From NCBI GenBank assembly GCA_019745395.1, contig JAIETG010000011.1:20142-84141 (forward strand): a DNA stretch of 64,000 nt, written 5' to 3'. Origin of the DNA: Rhabdochlamydiaceae bacterium (lineage in GTDB: Bacteria > Chlamydiota > Chlamydiia > Chlamydiales > Rhabdochlamydiaceae). Shown here piece after piece: positions 8,793 to 17,541 of this stretch. The position numbers were made by a program, and so were the translations under genes. Numbering within the stretch: the stretch's first letter is position 1; every line of letters begins with the position of its first letter. The notes beneath the pieces are model-generated. The model ran no database searches, was not told the origin of the DNA, and was given only the letters and a program-made list of their open reading frames with translations.

Positions 8793-10469
8793 TCAGAACG
8801 AAACGGAATTTTCCTTAATAAAAACCTGCTTGCCCTTAAAGGCAAGGCCTAAAGTGAGTATCTGCTTAATGTTGCGACTTATAAGCTCTTGAACGTATTT
8901 TTCTTTTTTTATTTGATTTAAAGCATCATCAGCGGCCGATTTTAAATCTTCTTCTTCTTTAGCTTTTTTAAATTCCATAATAATGCCTAAAGCTGATGGG
9001 TCTTTAGGGATTAAACAAACATCATAGCGACCAAATCCACTTTCTCGATTTGATTTTACCTCGTAATTTTCTAAATTCACAAGAAGTCCTAGCACGAAAG
9101 CATGGTATACTTTTTCCGGTTCATTTTGCGGAATATCATAATAGCTCATCGTGTTTAAAATGAGAGTTTGCAATAGTTCTGAAAAAAGTTGGATCTCTCC
9201 ATTTACCAAGCTATTGAGTAAAAGGGGGAGATTATTATTAGGGGCGCTTGCTGTCATCCACTCCGTAACAATAAATCTATACAAATCAGAGATCTCTTGG
9301 TTGGGGATCTTGAGTTCACATTGTAAGCTTCCACTTTTATAGGTGGGGGCTGCTTCCAAGGTCAAATAGCCGCTAAACAAGAAAAGTCCCCATACGGCAT
9401 CAACTTGTTGCTCTAAATTTTTAAAAGAAACCTCTTCGCTAATGGGTTTTGTAATAGTCTTTCCTTGTAAAAGTAGCTCTACATCTTGTTTAAATAGAGT
9501 GTTACCTTTGATCAAGAGCTTTTTAATGAGACTATTATCACTGGTATTTACCCAGTAGGATCGGAGCTGCCCTTTTTTCTGTATACACTGTAAAATGGAC
9601 CAGGGATTGTAAAGAAAGCTTTGGCCAATGTGATACCCATTATACCATTTGCGAATTTCTTGTATTTGATGAGAAATATTATGCTCTTGCAAAAGGTTTG
9701 AAACCTCTTCTTCTAAGAGACCAAACTTGTCGCTAAATTCTTCATCCAAGACGGTATAACAGCCCGGATTATTCAATCCGGAAAAAATGCTTTCCTTACT
9801 TACCCTCAAGATGCCTGTCAAAACAGCTTTTTTCAAAAACGTACTGTCTTTTAGCCCTTCTGTAAACCAGTTGCGCATAAATGCGATCATAGGGTCATAA
9901 TATCCACATAAATAAGCATCATGAATGGGGGTGTCATATTCATCTATTAGAACAATAACTGGTTCATTGTGGTGTTTTTTTAATAAAGACATGAGTAATT
10001 GTAGGCTAATCTCAAAAAGACCTTGTTGATTTTGTACTTCATTAATAATAGATTGGAATTGGTTTTTTTCTTTTTGTGATATTTTTTCTGATTTTAACAA
10101 GTAGTCATGCCGTTCAAATTCTTTTGCTATGAGGGTTTGCATTCCTTTATATGCAGCCTCCCAACTTCCCTTTTTAATGCCCTTAAGTGTCAAAAAAATT
10201 ACGGGGAATTTTCCTTGTAATTTTCTAGTTTCAGTCTTCCAAATGTGAAAATTTTGAAAAAGGTAAGAATGATCTTTATCTGTTTTTTCAAAAAAATATG
10301 ATAACATGGACAGGTTCATTGTTTTTCCAAAACGCCTAGGTCTGGGAATCAGAACGACTTCAGCTCCCAAGTTTACTATTTCTTCAATGAATAAGGTTTT
10401 ATCTACATAAGAAAAATCTTCTTCAACAACTTTTTTATAGTCTGAAATCCCGATAGGTAAGCGTTTCAC
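8793..10469 (-). CDS. AAA-ATPase-like / PD-(D/E)XK nuclease superfamily protein
   Basis: This matches the widespread architecture AAA-ATPase_like (PF09820) followed by PD-(D/E)XK (PF08011, formerly DUF1703). The N-terminus LPIGISDYKKVVEEDFSYVD is the family signature. A variant P-loop PRPRRFGKT lies near residues 42-50, Walker B is VIVLIDEYDTP, and the C-terminus has GRYDVCLI and IIMEFKKAK as the nuclease-like core. The 558-residue length is typical and the frame is intact. The family is expanded in intracellular and gut bacteria; its function is not established, with defence or mobile-element links suggested. It is convergent with the 7747 hydrolase. It is the second AAA/PD-(D/E)XK gene here, but from a different subfamily than the broken one at 6045. 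Confidence 0.9.
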   Translation of the reverse strand: MKRLPIGISDYKKVVEEDFSYVDKTLFIEEIVNLGAEVVLIPRPRRFGKTMNLSMLSYFFEKTDKDHSYLFQNFHIWKTETRKLQGKFPVIFLTLKGIKKGSWEAAYKGMQTLIAKEFERHDYLLKSEKISQKEKNQFQSIINEVQNQQGLFEISLQLLMSLLKKHHNEPVIVLIDEYDTPIHDAYLCGYYDPMIAFMRNWFTEGLKDSTFLKKAVLTGILRVSKESIFSGLNNPGCYTVLDEEFSDKFGLLEEEVSNLLQEHNISHQIQEIRKWYNGYHIGQSFLYNPWSILQCIQKKGQLRSYWVNTSDNSLIKKLLIKGNTLFKQDVELLLQGKTITKPISEEVSFKNLEQQVDAVWGLFLFSGYLTLEAAPTYKSGSLQCELKIPNQEISDLYRFIVTEWMTASAPNNNLPLLLNSLVNGEIQLFSELLQTLILNTMSYYDIPQNEPEKVYHAFVLGLLVNLENYEVKSNRESGFGRYDVCLIPKDPSALGIIMEFKKAKEEEDLKSAADDALNQIKKEKYVQELISRNIKQILTLGLAFKGKQVFIKENSVSF

Positions 10470-10581
10470 TAAAATATCCTTCAGCGTTTTTTCTCATTAT
10501 AGGAATCTCTTGTTAAATAGAAAAGTGAAGATTTTCCTTTATGTGGAGCTGGAAAATCGAGATCGCATCCGAGACGTTTTT

Positions 10582-11817
10582 TTATGATGCTTTTGGGGTA
10601 AACATTTTTCGAGTAAATGATCGAACATGAAAACTTTGCACTTTAAGCAGAAGATAAGCGCTGCCAAGCAAGAAAGGGGGAAATAGGACGACATTTTGGA
10701 TAAAAGGCCAAAATCTGCGCCTTATATCTCTATTAACGTTAGTTGCATCTTCAGGAATAATAAAAACTTCTGGATGGGCTGTATAGGTTGATGCGTGAAC
10801 TTGAGCAGAAGAGATTTTAGGTACAAATACCTGGTGTATTTTCCAATCACAAGCAAAGCATCTTCCTACAAATGAGCTTATAGGATCTCCTTCTTGAAGG
10901 TACACATTGACTTCGGGTTTTTCTTCGCTTTTTCCCCATAAAGCGACTTCTTCGAAGGAAACTCCAGGGCTATTGAAGGCGTGGACTGATTTAATATATT
11001 TTGGATAGGTGGCAGCCGTTTGTAACGATAAAGAGCCGCCTAAGCTTGCTCCAAGCACTTCTACCTTATCATGCTCCTGAGCTTGTTTTGCAAGCCATGA
11101 CTCTATTTTCCCTTTCCCAAATCTTTGGAAGGCAAAACTTCCTACGGCTCCAAGAGGATTGATATCCGTTAAAAGGCTTAAATAAAAACCGTTATCTGCT
11201 GGATATGTAGTTCCTTTAAAAAGAAGTAGGGGACTCGCCTTTGCTGTTTTAGGAATAAGTCCATAAGCCATTAAAGGAGATCCCAAATAAGGAGGTGTCA
11301 GTTCTATAGGCTCTACTCGATAACTCAATGTAGATCCTAAGGGGCCGAAAGGCAGTCTTATTTCCTCGTCTTTTTTCGGGGAAAAGAAGGGGTAATAGGC
11401 TAGCAGGTTTCTCAAGTAAATAGATCTCATTTTTTTATCTGGGATCTCTTGTACAGAGTGCTGTATTTTGGCTTGGAGCCAATTGCGCGCTGCTTTAGAA
11501 AGATTCGGATCTGTCTTCCATAAAATAGATGGGAGAAAAGAAAAGACTTTTTGCAAGGAAGGAATTTTTTCATGCCAGTCAGATTCTGCTAGAAGTAGTG
11601 AGCTAAAGGCTTTTCCTAAGGGGTGATCCAAAGGAGGAGCAATGGAGGCACCAGCTTTTGAGAGAATGATTTTTTTAATCAAAGAATGCGTTTGATCTAT
11701 AGATAAATTTTTAGATCTTTTAAAAACTTCATCGACAATTTTTTTTTGAGCCGTAGGGGAATACGCATCGAAATATGGATTAGCTTTTTTTAAATAAGAA
11801 AAAATTTCACATTTCAT
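10582..11817 (-). CDS. Alpha/beta hydrolase, CHLPS 43-kDa-like, with hydrophobic C-terminus
   Basis: The 411-residue product has a helical N-terminal half and an alpha/beta-hydrolase half with the nucleophile elbow G-A-S-L-G-G-S. Upstream are LLLFKGTTYP (oxyanion region) and a YIKSVHAFNSPG strand. The Asp in YLQEGDPISSF is a plausible catalytic acid. A hydrophobic stretch near the C-terminus (FPPFLLGSAYLLLKV) could anchor it in a membrane. It resembles the chlamydial DUF818/CHLPS group more than the 7747 protein does, though this is recalled similarity rather than a search result. The gene is monocistronic and its substrate is unknown. No Shine-Dalgarno sequence precedes the ATG. Confidence 0.65.
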   Translation of the reverse strand: MKCEIFSYLKKANPYFDAYSPTAQKKIVDEVFKRSKNLSIDQTHSLIKKIILSKAGASIAPPLDHPLGKAFSSLLLAESDWHEKIPSLQKVFSFLPSILWKTDPNLSKAARNWLQAKIQHSVQEIPDKKMRSIYLRNLLAYYPFFSPKKDEEIRLPFGPLGSTLSYRVEPIELTPPYLGSPLMAYGLIPKTAKASPLLLFKGTTYPADNGFYLSLLTDINPLGAVGSFAFQRFGKGKIESWLAKQAQEHDKVEVLGASLGGSLSLQTAATYPKYIKSVHAFNSPGVSFEEVALWGKSEEKPEVNVYLQEGDPISSFVGRCFACDWKIHQVFVPKISSAQVHASTYTAHPEVFIIPEDATNVNRDIRRRFWPFIQNVVLFPPFLLGSAYLLLKVQSFHVRSFTRKMFTPKAS

Positions 11818-11913
11818 GATCGAATATCGGTTAAATGACGTATGATTATACTATAATATAATTCTTATATCAATTGCAATTTTAAGGTGGAGTCAGATGA
11901 TCTGAATTGAAAA

Positions 11914-12675
11914 TTAGTAAATTAAAATAGCATCCGAGACAGCCTCTGCATAGAGGTGTTTAGGAGTATTCATAAGTTTCCCGTAAATTACCAGAGAAGA
12001 AGAGCTTCCTCCATCTAAATTTACTGCTTGGATGCATCCAAGCTCTTGCAGAAAATGGGCAAGCTCTAGGATATTCATCCCGCCTAATGGAAAAGAATCT
12101 ACTACGACAAAAACCCAATCACCTGTAGATCGAATGCCAACTGCAGTTCTTGCATGTTTATGAGCTAAAAAAGTGGGAATCGTTTGCTCAAAACTATAAT
12201 CATCTAAAACTTTTCCTTGTTGTAGGAGCAGGGGAGTTCCTCCCACAATATGGTCACACTCCTGCCATTCTTGAGCTGAGGTATAGGGCGGATTTGTCAT
12301 GGGTATGATTTCTAAAGAATTACCTACTAAAATTCTGTCCATGCACACTTTTTGTTCAAGAGATGTCCATCCAATAGCCCCTCTAGGTTTGGTTGGAAGG
12401 CCTAAGAAGACTTTATCAATTTTTAAGATCCCTGAGGGCTCTCCATTGCTCTTCCAAAATCCTCCATTGATCGCGGCTCTAGCCTTATAGCGTTTGGCAA
12501 GCGTTTCCACTGTTTCTCGTCCCATCTCAGGGGATGCTTTGACAGGTGCTATTATATGTTCTTTAGGATCAACAATCACAATGTGGACAGATGCATATCC
12601 ATGCCAGATATGCTCATACGAAAGAGCGTAAGCTTTAGATGCGAAGAAAAAAAGAATTAGAGTTTTTATTAGCAT
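11914..12675 (-). CDS. Exported phosphodiester glycosidase (NAGPA-like) domain protein
   Basis: A short signal peptide (LIKTLILFFFASKAYA) is followed by a domain of the phosphodiester glycosidase family (PF09992), related to the uncovering enzyme NAGPA and to bacterial exopolysaccharide-associated proteins. Recognisable blocks are RAAINGGFW, the RTAVGIRSTGDWVFVVVD strand, LAHFLQELGC and the signature AVNLDGGSSSSLV. The 253-residue length fits a single domain. It should act in the periplasm or at the surface on a glycosyl-phosphodiester, but the substrate cannot be read from sequence. The gene is divergent from the exporter operon that starts at 12770, with the two promoters sharing under 100 bases. 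Confidence 0.85.
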   Translation of the reverse strand: MLIKTLILFFFASKAYALSYEHIWHGYASVHIVIVDPKEHIIAPVKASPEMGRETVETLAKRYKARAAINGGFWKSNGEPSGILKIDKVFLGLPTKPRGAIGWTSLEQKVCMDRILVGNSLEIIPMTNPPYTSAQEWQECDHIVGGTPLLLQQGKVLDDYSFEQTIPTFLAHKHARTAVGIRSTGDWVFVVVDSFPLGGMNILELAHFLQELGCIQAVNLDGGSSSSLVIYGKLMNTPKHLYAEAVSDAILIY

Positions 12676-12720
12676 AAGGAGAAATAGAGTAATTTATGTG
12701 TAAAAAAACTGCAATCTTTC

Positions 12721-12749
12721 TTGTGGATTTTATTAGGTAAATATATACA
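12721..12749 (+). promoter_or_regulatory. Promoter of the tripartite exporter operon
   Basis: TTGTGG (12721-12726) and TATACA (12744-12749) are spaced by 17 bases and lie 20 bases before the first gene. A purine-rich AAAAAAGG ribosome-binding site sits between the promoter and ATG 12770. Confidence 0.5.
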
Positions 12750-12769
12750 GAAGAAAAAAGGTATTGTAC

Positions 12770-13603
12770 ATGAAGAAAAATATACGACGTCTCGTTCTTG
12801 TTTTGCTTCTATTAACCACTGCTATTTTTTTGTACTTGTACTTTGCGCATCAAGAAGATGGATCTGAAATTACTTTGTATGGAAATGTCGATGTCCGAGA
12901 AGTGGACATCGGGTTTCGGGTGGCAGGTCTTGTTTCTAGTTTGTGTTTTGAGGAAGGCGATAGAGTTGCTAAGGGGGCTAAAATGGCAGAGCTTCAAAAA
13001 AGCCCTTATGATTCAGAAGTATTGCTTGCTAGGGCGCGTTTAAAATCTCTCGAAGTGGAAAGAGATAATGCCAAAGTTTTGTGGGATAGAAGAAAGGGAT
13101 TACAGCCAATAGGGGGCGTCTCTCAGGAAAATTTACAAGATTCTGAATCGGATTTTAGACAGCTAGAAGCTAATTGCAAAGCTGCTGCAGCTACTTTGCA
13201 GATTGCAGAAGACAATCTTTCTTATACAGAAGCTTTTGCCCCTGTTGATGGGATTATTCTTTCCCGTATAAGAGAGCCAGGTTCTGTAGTGCAACCCTCG
13301 AATCCCGTATATACACTTTCTGTTTTATCTCCTATTTGGATCCGTGCGTATGTCAACGAACCTAATTTAGGACGTATTGCTTTTGGCATGGAGGCGCAAG
13401 TATATACAGATACGAAATCTGGGAAAGTTTATAAAGGGAAAATTGGATTCATTTCCCCCGTAGCAGAATTTACTCCCAAGACAGTACAGACAACAGATTT
13501 AAGAACAGACCTTGTCTATCGCCTCAGAATTTATGTAGAAGACCCAGACCATTTATTAAAACAAGGAATGCCAGTCACCGTCAAATTAAAAGCGGTAGAA
13601 TAG
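12770..13603 (+). CDS. HlyD-family periplasmic adaptor of ABC exporter
   Basis: This is the membrane-fusion subunit of a tripartite exporter. It has one N-terminal membrane anchor (LVLVLLLLTTAIFLYLYF) and a barrel-sandwich half-motif (VDVREVDIGFRVAGLVSSL, EEGDRVAKGAKMAEL). A ~100-residue alpha-helical hairpin follows, then the second half (FAPVDGIILSRIREPGSVV) and a beta-barrel domain. At 277 residues it is of the short YbhG/YhiI type. I use ATG 12770, not the TTG two codons earlier, because the AAAAGG ribosome-binding site then has normal spacing. The next gene begins directly after its stop, so they are co-transcribed. Its partners are the double ATPase, two permeases and a TolC-type channel that follow. 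Confidence 0.93.
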   Translation: MKKNIRRLVLVLLLLTTAIFLYLYFAHQEDGSEITLYGNVDVREVDIGFRVAGLVSSLCFEEGDRVAKGAKMAELQKSPYDSEVLLARARLKSLEVERDNAKVLWDRRKGLQPIGGVSQENLQDSESDFRQLEANCKAAAATLQIAEDNLSYTEAFAPVDGIILSRIREPGSVVQPSNPVYTLSVLSPIWIRAYVNEPNLGRIAFGMEAQVYTDTKSGKVYKGKIGFISPVAEFTPKTVQTTDLRTDLVYRLRIYVEDPDHLLKQGMPVTVKLKAVE

Positions 13604-15322
13604 ATGGGGCCTTTGATAGAAGTTCAAGGACTTTGCAAATCGTTTCCTTCTTCTAGTAAACCCGCCCTTGTAGATATTACGGCTTTGATCCCCTCAGGAC
13701 AGATGATTGGACTTGTAGGCCCCGATGGATCGGGTAAAACTACTTTGATCCGTTTGATGGGAGCCTTATTGCTCCCGTCGAAAGGAAGCATTTCTATTGG
13801 AGGAAAAGATACAGTTCAAGACGCGGAGGATATCCATGTCTTGACAGGATATATGCCTCAAAGATTTGGCCTTTATGACGAATTGACTGTCTTGCAAAAT
13901 TTGACGCTATATTTTGAATTGCAAGGTGGGGATTTGCTAGAAAAAGAAGCTATTTTTACCAAGCTTTTGCATTTTACAAGGCTGAAAGATTTCACAGATA
14001 GGCAAGCTAAAGATCTTTCGGGAGGAATGAGGCAAAAGCTGGGGCTTGCTTGCGCTCTTTTAAGAAAACCAATGCTTCTTTTGTTGGATGAGCCAAGTGT
14101 TGGTGTTGATCCGATTTCTCGTAGAGAACTTTGGAGCATGGTCCATGATCTGATTGGTGAGGGAATTTCTGTCATTTGGAGTACTGCGTATTTAGATGAA
14201 GCAGAAAAATGCGATCAGATCCTTTTGATGACAGAGGGAAAGCTTCTTTTTTATGGTAAGCCTCAGGAAATAGTACAGCAAATGCAGCATCGTACCTATC
14301 TTCTCAAAGCTCCTGACCTTCATCGAAGGGTTATGGTCAAAGAGATCCTTCAAGCAGAGGAAGTGGTTGATGTCGTTCTTCAAGGAGAAGATATTCGCAT
14401 TGTTTTTCATTCCCAAGAAAGCGCCTTTAAATGGAGAGATCGGCAAGAGCCTGAGATTTTTTTAAAAGAAACGCCGCCTAGATTAGAGGATGCTTTTATC
14501 AATATTTTAGGGGGAAGCAGTAAAGAGATCTCTAAATTTAGCTCTTTGTCTACCACTCAAAATTTTTCACAGGATGTTTTAATAGACATAGAGGATTTAA
14601 CAAAGACTTTTGGCACATTTACTGCAGTAGATCAGATCTCATGTAAGATCCGTAGAGGAGAAGTTTTTGGCCTTTTAGGTCCTAATGGCGCCGGAAAATC
14701 TACGACATTTAAGATGCTTGCAGGACTTTTAATGCCAACAAGCGGTAAAGCTTTTGTCGATGGACTGAATTTGAGGACAAGTCCTGCAGCTGTTCGGCAA
14801 CATATCGGATATATGGCGCAGAAGTTTTCTTTGTATGGACAGATTAGTGTTTTGCAGAATTTAGAATTTTTTGCTGGAGTTTATGGGCTAGAAGGAAAAG
14901 AAAAAACAAAAACAATCGCAGAGAGGATTGAGATGTTTGCTTTAACGCCTTATCTTTCAACGTCGGCAGAACAGCTTCCTTTAGGATATAAGCAGCGTCT
15001 TTCTTTGGCCTGCGCTACGATGCACAATCCCGAAATCCTTTTTTTAGATGAACCAACTTCTGGTGTAGATCCTTTGATCCGTAGAGAGTTTTGGGACCAC
15101 ATCAATGCTTTAGTGGAAAAAGGGGTGACGATCATGGTCACAACTCATTTTATGGATGAAGCAGAGTATTGCGACCGCATTGCACTGATATACCAAGGTA
15201 AAATGATTCATGTAGATAGCCCCGGTGCGCTCAAAAAACTAGCGCAAACAAAGGAAAATCCCGATCCTAGTTTAGAAGATGCCTTTATTCACTTGATCGA
15301 GGAATACGACTATGCAAATTAG
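13604..15322 (+). CDS. ABC exporter ATPase with two fused nucleotide-binding domains (YbhF type)
   Basis: Two ABC ATPase domains are fused in one 572-residue chain. NBD1 has Walker A GPDGSGKTT at 39-47 and LSGGMRQK plus LLLLDEPSVGVDP. NBD2 has Walker A GPNGAGKST at ~359-367 and a modified signature LPLGYKQR before LFLDEPTSGVDP. Each NBD would energise one of the two ABC-2 permeases downstream, as in YbhFSR-type exporters. The second signature lacks the usual SGG, which can mark an asymmetric pair in which one site hydrolyses poorly. The ATG follows the stop of the adaptor gene without a gap, and the 3' end overlaps the next gene by 11 bases. The likely substrates are drugs or hydrophobic cations, by analogy only. 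Confidence 0.95.
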   Translation: MGPLIEVQGLCKSFPSSSKPALVDITALIPSGQMIGLVGPDGSGKTTLIRLMGALLLPSKGSISIGGKDTVQDAEDIHVLTGYMPQRFGLYDELTVLQNLTLYFELQGGDLLEKEAIFTKLLHFTRLKDFTDRQAKDLSGGMRQKLGLACALLRKPMLLLLDEPSVGVDPISRRELWSMVHDLIGEGISVIWSTAYLDEAEKCDQILLMTEGKLLFYGKPQEIVQQMQHRTYLLKAPDLHRRVMVKEILQAEEVVDVVLQGEDIRIVFHSQESAFKWRDRQEPEIFLKETPPRLEDAFINILGGSSKEISKFSSLSTTQNFSQDVLIDIEDLTKTFGTFTAVDQISCKIRRGEVFGLLGPNGAGKSTTFKMLAGLLMPTSGKAFVDGLNLRTSPAAVRQHIGYMAQKFSLYGQISVLQNLEFFAGVYGLEGKEKTKTIAERIEMFALTPYLSTSAEQLPLGYKQRLSLACATMHNPEILFLDEPTSGVDPLIRREFWDHINALVEKGVTIMVTTHFMDEAEYCDRIALIYQGKMIHVDSPGALKKLAQTKENPDPSLEDAFIHLIEEYDYAN

Positions 15323-16433
15323 TCTCTCTACTAGACATCGTCGGATGAGGGCTTTTATAAAAAAAGAGCTGTATCAGATCAGGTCAGATTTCAGCACTTT
15401 TTTAATTTGCATGGTCCTTCCCTTATTTCTCTTATTTCTCTATGGATATGGGGTTTCTTTGGATTTGAATCATCTGCGTTTAGGAGTTGTAATGGAAGAT
15501 AGCTCTCCTGAAGCGCAGTCTTTGATCGAAAGTTTTACGAATTCTCCTTATTTTGATGTGAAGATTTTTCGAGACAAACAGGTGGCCATAGAGGAAATTA
15601 TCCGAGGATCTCTTCGTGGTTTTGTAGTTATTCCGTCTTATTTTTCGGAGTTTTACAGCAATCAAAATAAGATAGCGCCAGTACAGGTCATTGCTGATGG
15701 AAGCGAGCCTAATACAGCAAATTTTGTGCAAAATTATGTGGAGGGCGCTTTTCAGAAATATTTGCAGCAACAAGGACAGCCTAATGCTTTGGTACGCATG
15801 GAATCTCGCGTTTGGTATAATGAAGAATTAGAAAGTCGCTATTTTCTTCTCTCTGGTTCTTTAGCGATCATCATGACCCTTATTGGAACGCTTTTAACGG
15901 CGCTTGTCGTATCTAGGGAATGGGAGAGAGGGACCATGGAATCGCTTTTTTCCACAGCCATTCAAATTCCGGAGCTAGTTTTGGGAAAGCTCATTCCTTA
16001 TTTTATGTTAGGAATGATTTCTATGGGTCTCTGTGTTTTTGTGTCTGTTTTTATTTTTGGGCTTCCTTTTCGCGGATCTTTACTCTCTCTATTAATGGTA
16101 TCTTCTGCTTTTTTATTTTGCGCTGTGGGACTTGGTCTCATGATTTCTACACTTTCTAAAAATCAGGTAGTGGCCTACCAAGTTTCCATTATTACAGGAT
16201 TTTTACCCTCTTATATCCTTTCGGGATTCCTTTTTGAAATCTCTAGCATGCCTACGTGGATCCAGTGGCTTACCCATATTATACCGGCTAGATATTTTGT
16301 GCAGTGCTTGCAAACACTGTTTTTAGTCGGAGATGTGCCTTATCTTATTTGGAGAAACATGGTTCCTATGATTGTTATTGGACTTGTTTTTTTTCTAATT
16401 ACGGCTAGAAAAACTGTAAAGAGGCTTGATTGA
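15312..16433 (+). CDS. ABC-2 type permease, first exporter subunit
   Basis: The 373-residue product has the ABC2_membrane_3 layout: one N-terminal transmembrane helix (FLICMVLPLFLLFLYGYGV), a large extracytoplasmic domain of ~140 residues, then five more helices in the C-terminal half. The cytoplasmic coupling segment REWERGTMESLFST is the classic family motif preceding helix 2. The gene overlaps the ATPase gene by 11 bases, which indicates translational coupling. It pairs with the similar permease at 16435 to make a heterodimeric pore, as YbhS with YbhR. Confidence 0.93.
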   Translation: MQISLSTRHRRMRAFIKKELYQIRSDFSTFLICMVLPLFLLFLYGYGVSLDLNHLRLGVVMEDSSPEAQSLIESFTNSPYFDVKIFRDKQVAIEEIIRGSLRGFVVIPSYFSEFYSNQNKIAPVQVIADGSEPNTANFVQNYVEGAFQKYLQQQGQPNALVRMESRVWYNEELESRYFLLSGSLAIIMTLIGTLLTALVVSREWERGTMESLFSTAIQIPELVLGKLIPYFMLGMISMGLCVFVSVFIFGLPFRGSLLSLLMVSSAFLFCAVGLGLMISTLSKNQVVAYQVSIITGFLPSYILSGFLFEISSMPTWIQWLTHIIPARYFVQCLQTLFLVGDVPYLIWRNMVPMIVIGLVFFLITARKTVKRLD

Positions 16434-16434
16434 T

Positions 16435-17541
16435 ATGAAGCGCATCTTAGCCTTAATTAGAAAAGAGCTTATCGGGGTTTGGAGAGATCCCAAAAGTCGC
16501 ATGTCACTTTTGGCTCCTCCTTTGGTCCAGTTACTTATTTTTACTTTTGCAGCGACATTAGATGTGAAAAATGTATCTATGGGGGTGCTTAATCTCGATT
16601 CTGGAGAAAAGGGATTTGAGCTCATCGAAAGATTTCAAGGATCTCCCACGTTTTCTCATATTACATACTTGCAAAGTGAAAGAGAAATTCCGCATTTCAT
16701 GGATGTTCAAAAGGGGCTGATGGTGCTCTACATTGATTCTACTTTTTCCAGAGATGTAGATGGGAAAAAGGAGGCTACAGTTGAGCTCATTTTAGATGGA
16801 CGCAAGTCTAATACAGCGCAAATTGTCATGGGGTATGCAAATACGATTATTTCAGCATTTAGCAAAGAGGTTTCTGCCCTAGAAAATAAACCCATAGAAA
16901 ATATTGCCTTAGTTCCTCGTAACTGGTTTAACCCGAACTTGCTTTATTACTGGTTTAATATTCCATCTCTTGTAGCCACGCTTTCCATGATTACAGCTTT
17001 AGTTGTTACCTCTATTTCTATCGCAAGAGAAAGAGAGCTTGGAACTTTTGACCAGCTCTTAGTTTCTCCCTTAGTCCCTAGGGAAATTTTGCTTGGGAAG
17101 ATTATTCCAGGCATTATTATAGGGGTTTTAGAGGGATTGTTCATGTGGGTCATGGGATCTCTCGTTTTCCAAATTCCCTTTACGGGATCTTTTTTGCTGT
17201 TTTTATTGAGCTTGATCGTTTTTATTACCGCAATTAGCGGAATTGGACTTTTTATTTCCTCAATTTCTTCTACGCAACAGCAAGCTATGCTCGGGACCTT
17301 TGTTTTTATGGTCCCATCCATTTTACTATCAGGTTTTGCAACTCCTGTAGAAAATATGCCCTCTTGGTTGGAGTGGGTTTCTTATGGAAGTCCTTTAAGG
17401 TACATGCTTGTGATTTCTAAGGGGATTTTTCTCAAAGCCATGCCAGCTCATGATATTTTAAGCAATCTATGGCCTATGGCCCTAATTGCTTGTGTAACTT
17501 GCCCTGGAGCTGCTCTTTATTTTAGGAGGAAAGTACAGTGA
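16435..17541 (+). CDS. ABC-2 type permease, second exporter subunit
   Basis: This is a paralogue of the preceding permease with the same one-plus-five helix layout and the coupling motif RERELGTFDQLLVSP. I choose ATG 16435, which lies one base after the upstream stop and follows a GAGG ribosome-binding site; an in-frame TTG at 16426 would overlap. The product has 368 residues. The last bases read GTGA, so its stop overlaps the GTG start of the TolC-type gene. It is the YbhR-like half of the transporter. Confidence 0.93.
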   Translation: MKRILALIRKELIGVWRDPKSRMSLLAPPLVQLLIFTFAATLDVKNVSMGVLNLDSGEKGFELIERFQGSPTFSHITYLQSEREIPHFMDVQKGLMVLYIDSTFSRDVDGKKEATVELILDGRKSNTAQIVMGYANTIISAFSKEVSALENKPIENIALVPRNWFNPNLLYYWFNIPSLVATLSMITALVVTSISIARERELGTFDQLLVSPLVPREILLGKIIPGIIIGVLEGLFMWVMGSLVFQIPFTGSFLLFLLSLIVFITAISGIGLFISSISSTQQQAMLGTFVFMVPSILLSGFATPVENMPSWLEWVSYGSPLRYMLVISKGIFLKAMPAHDILSNLWPMALIACVTCPGAALYFRRKVQ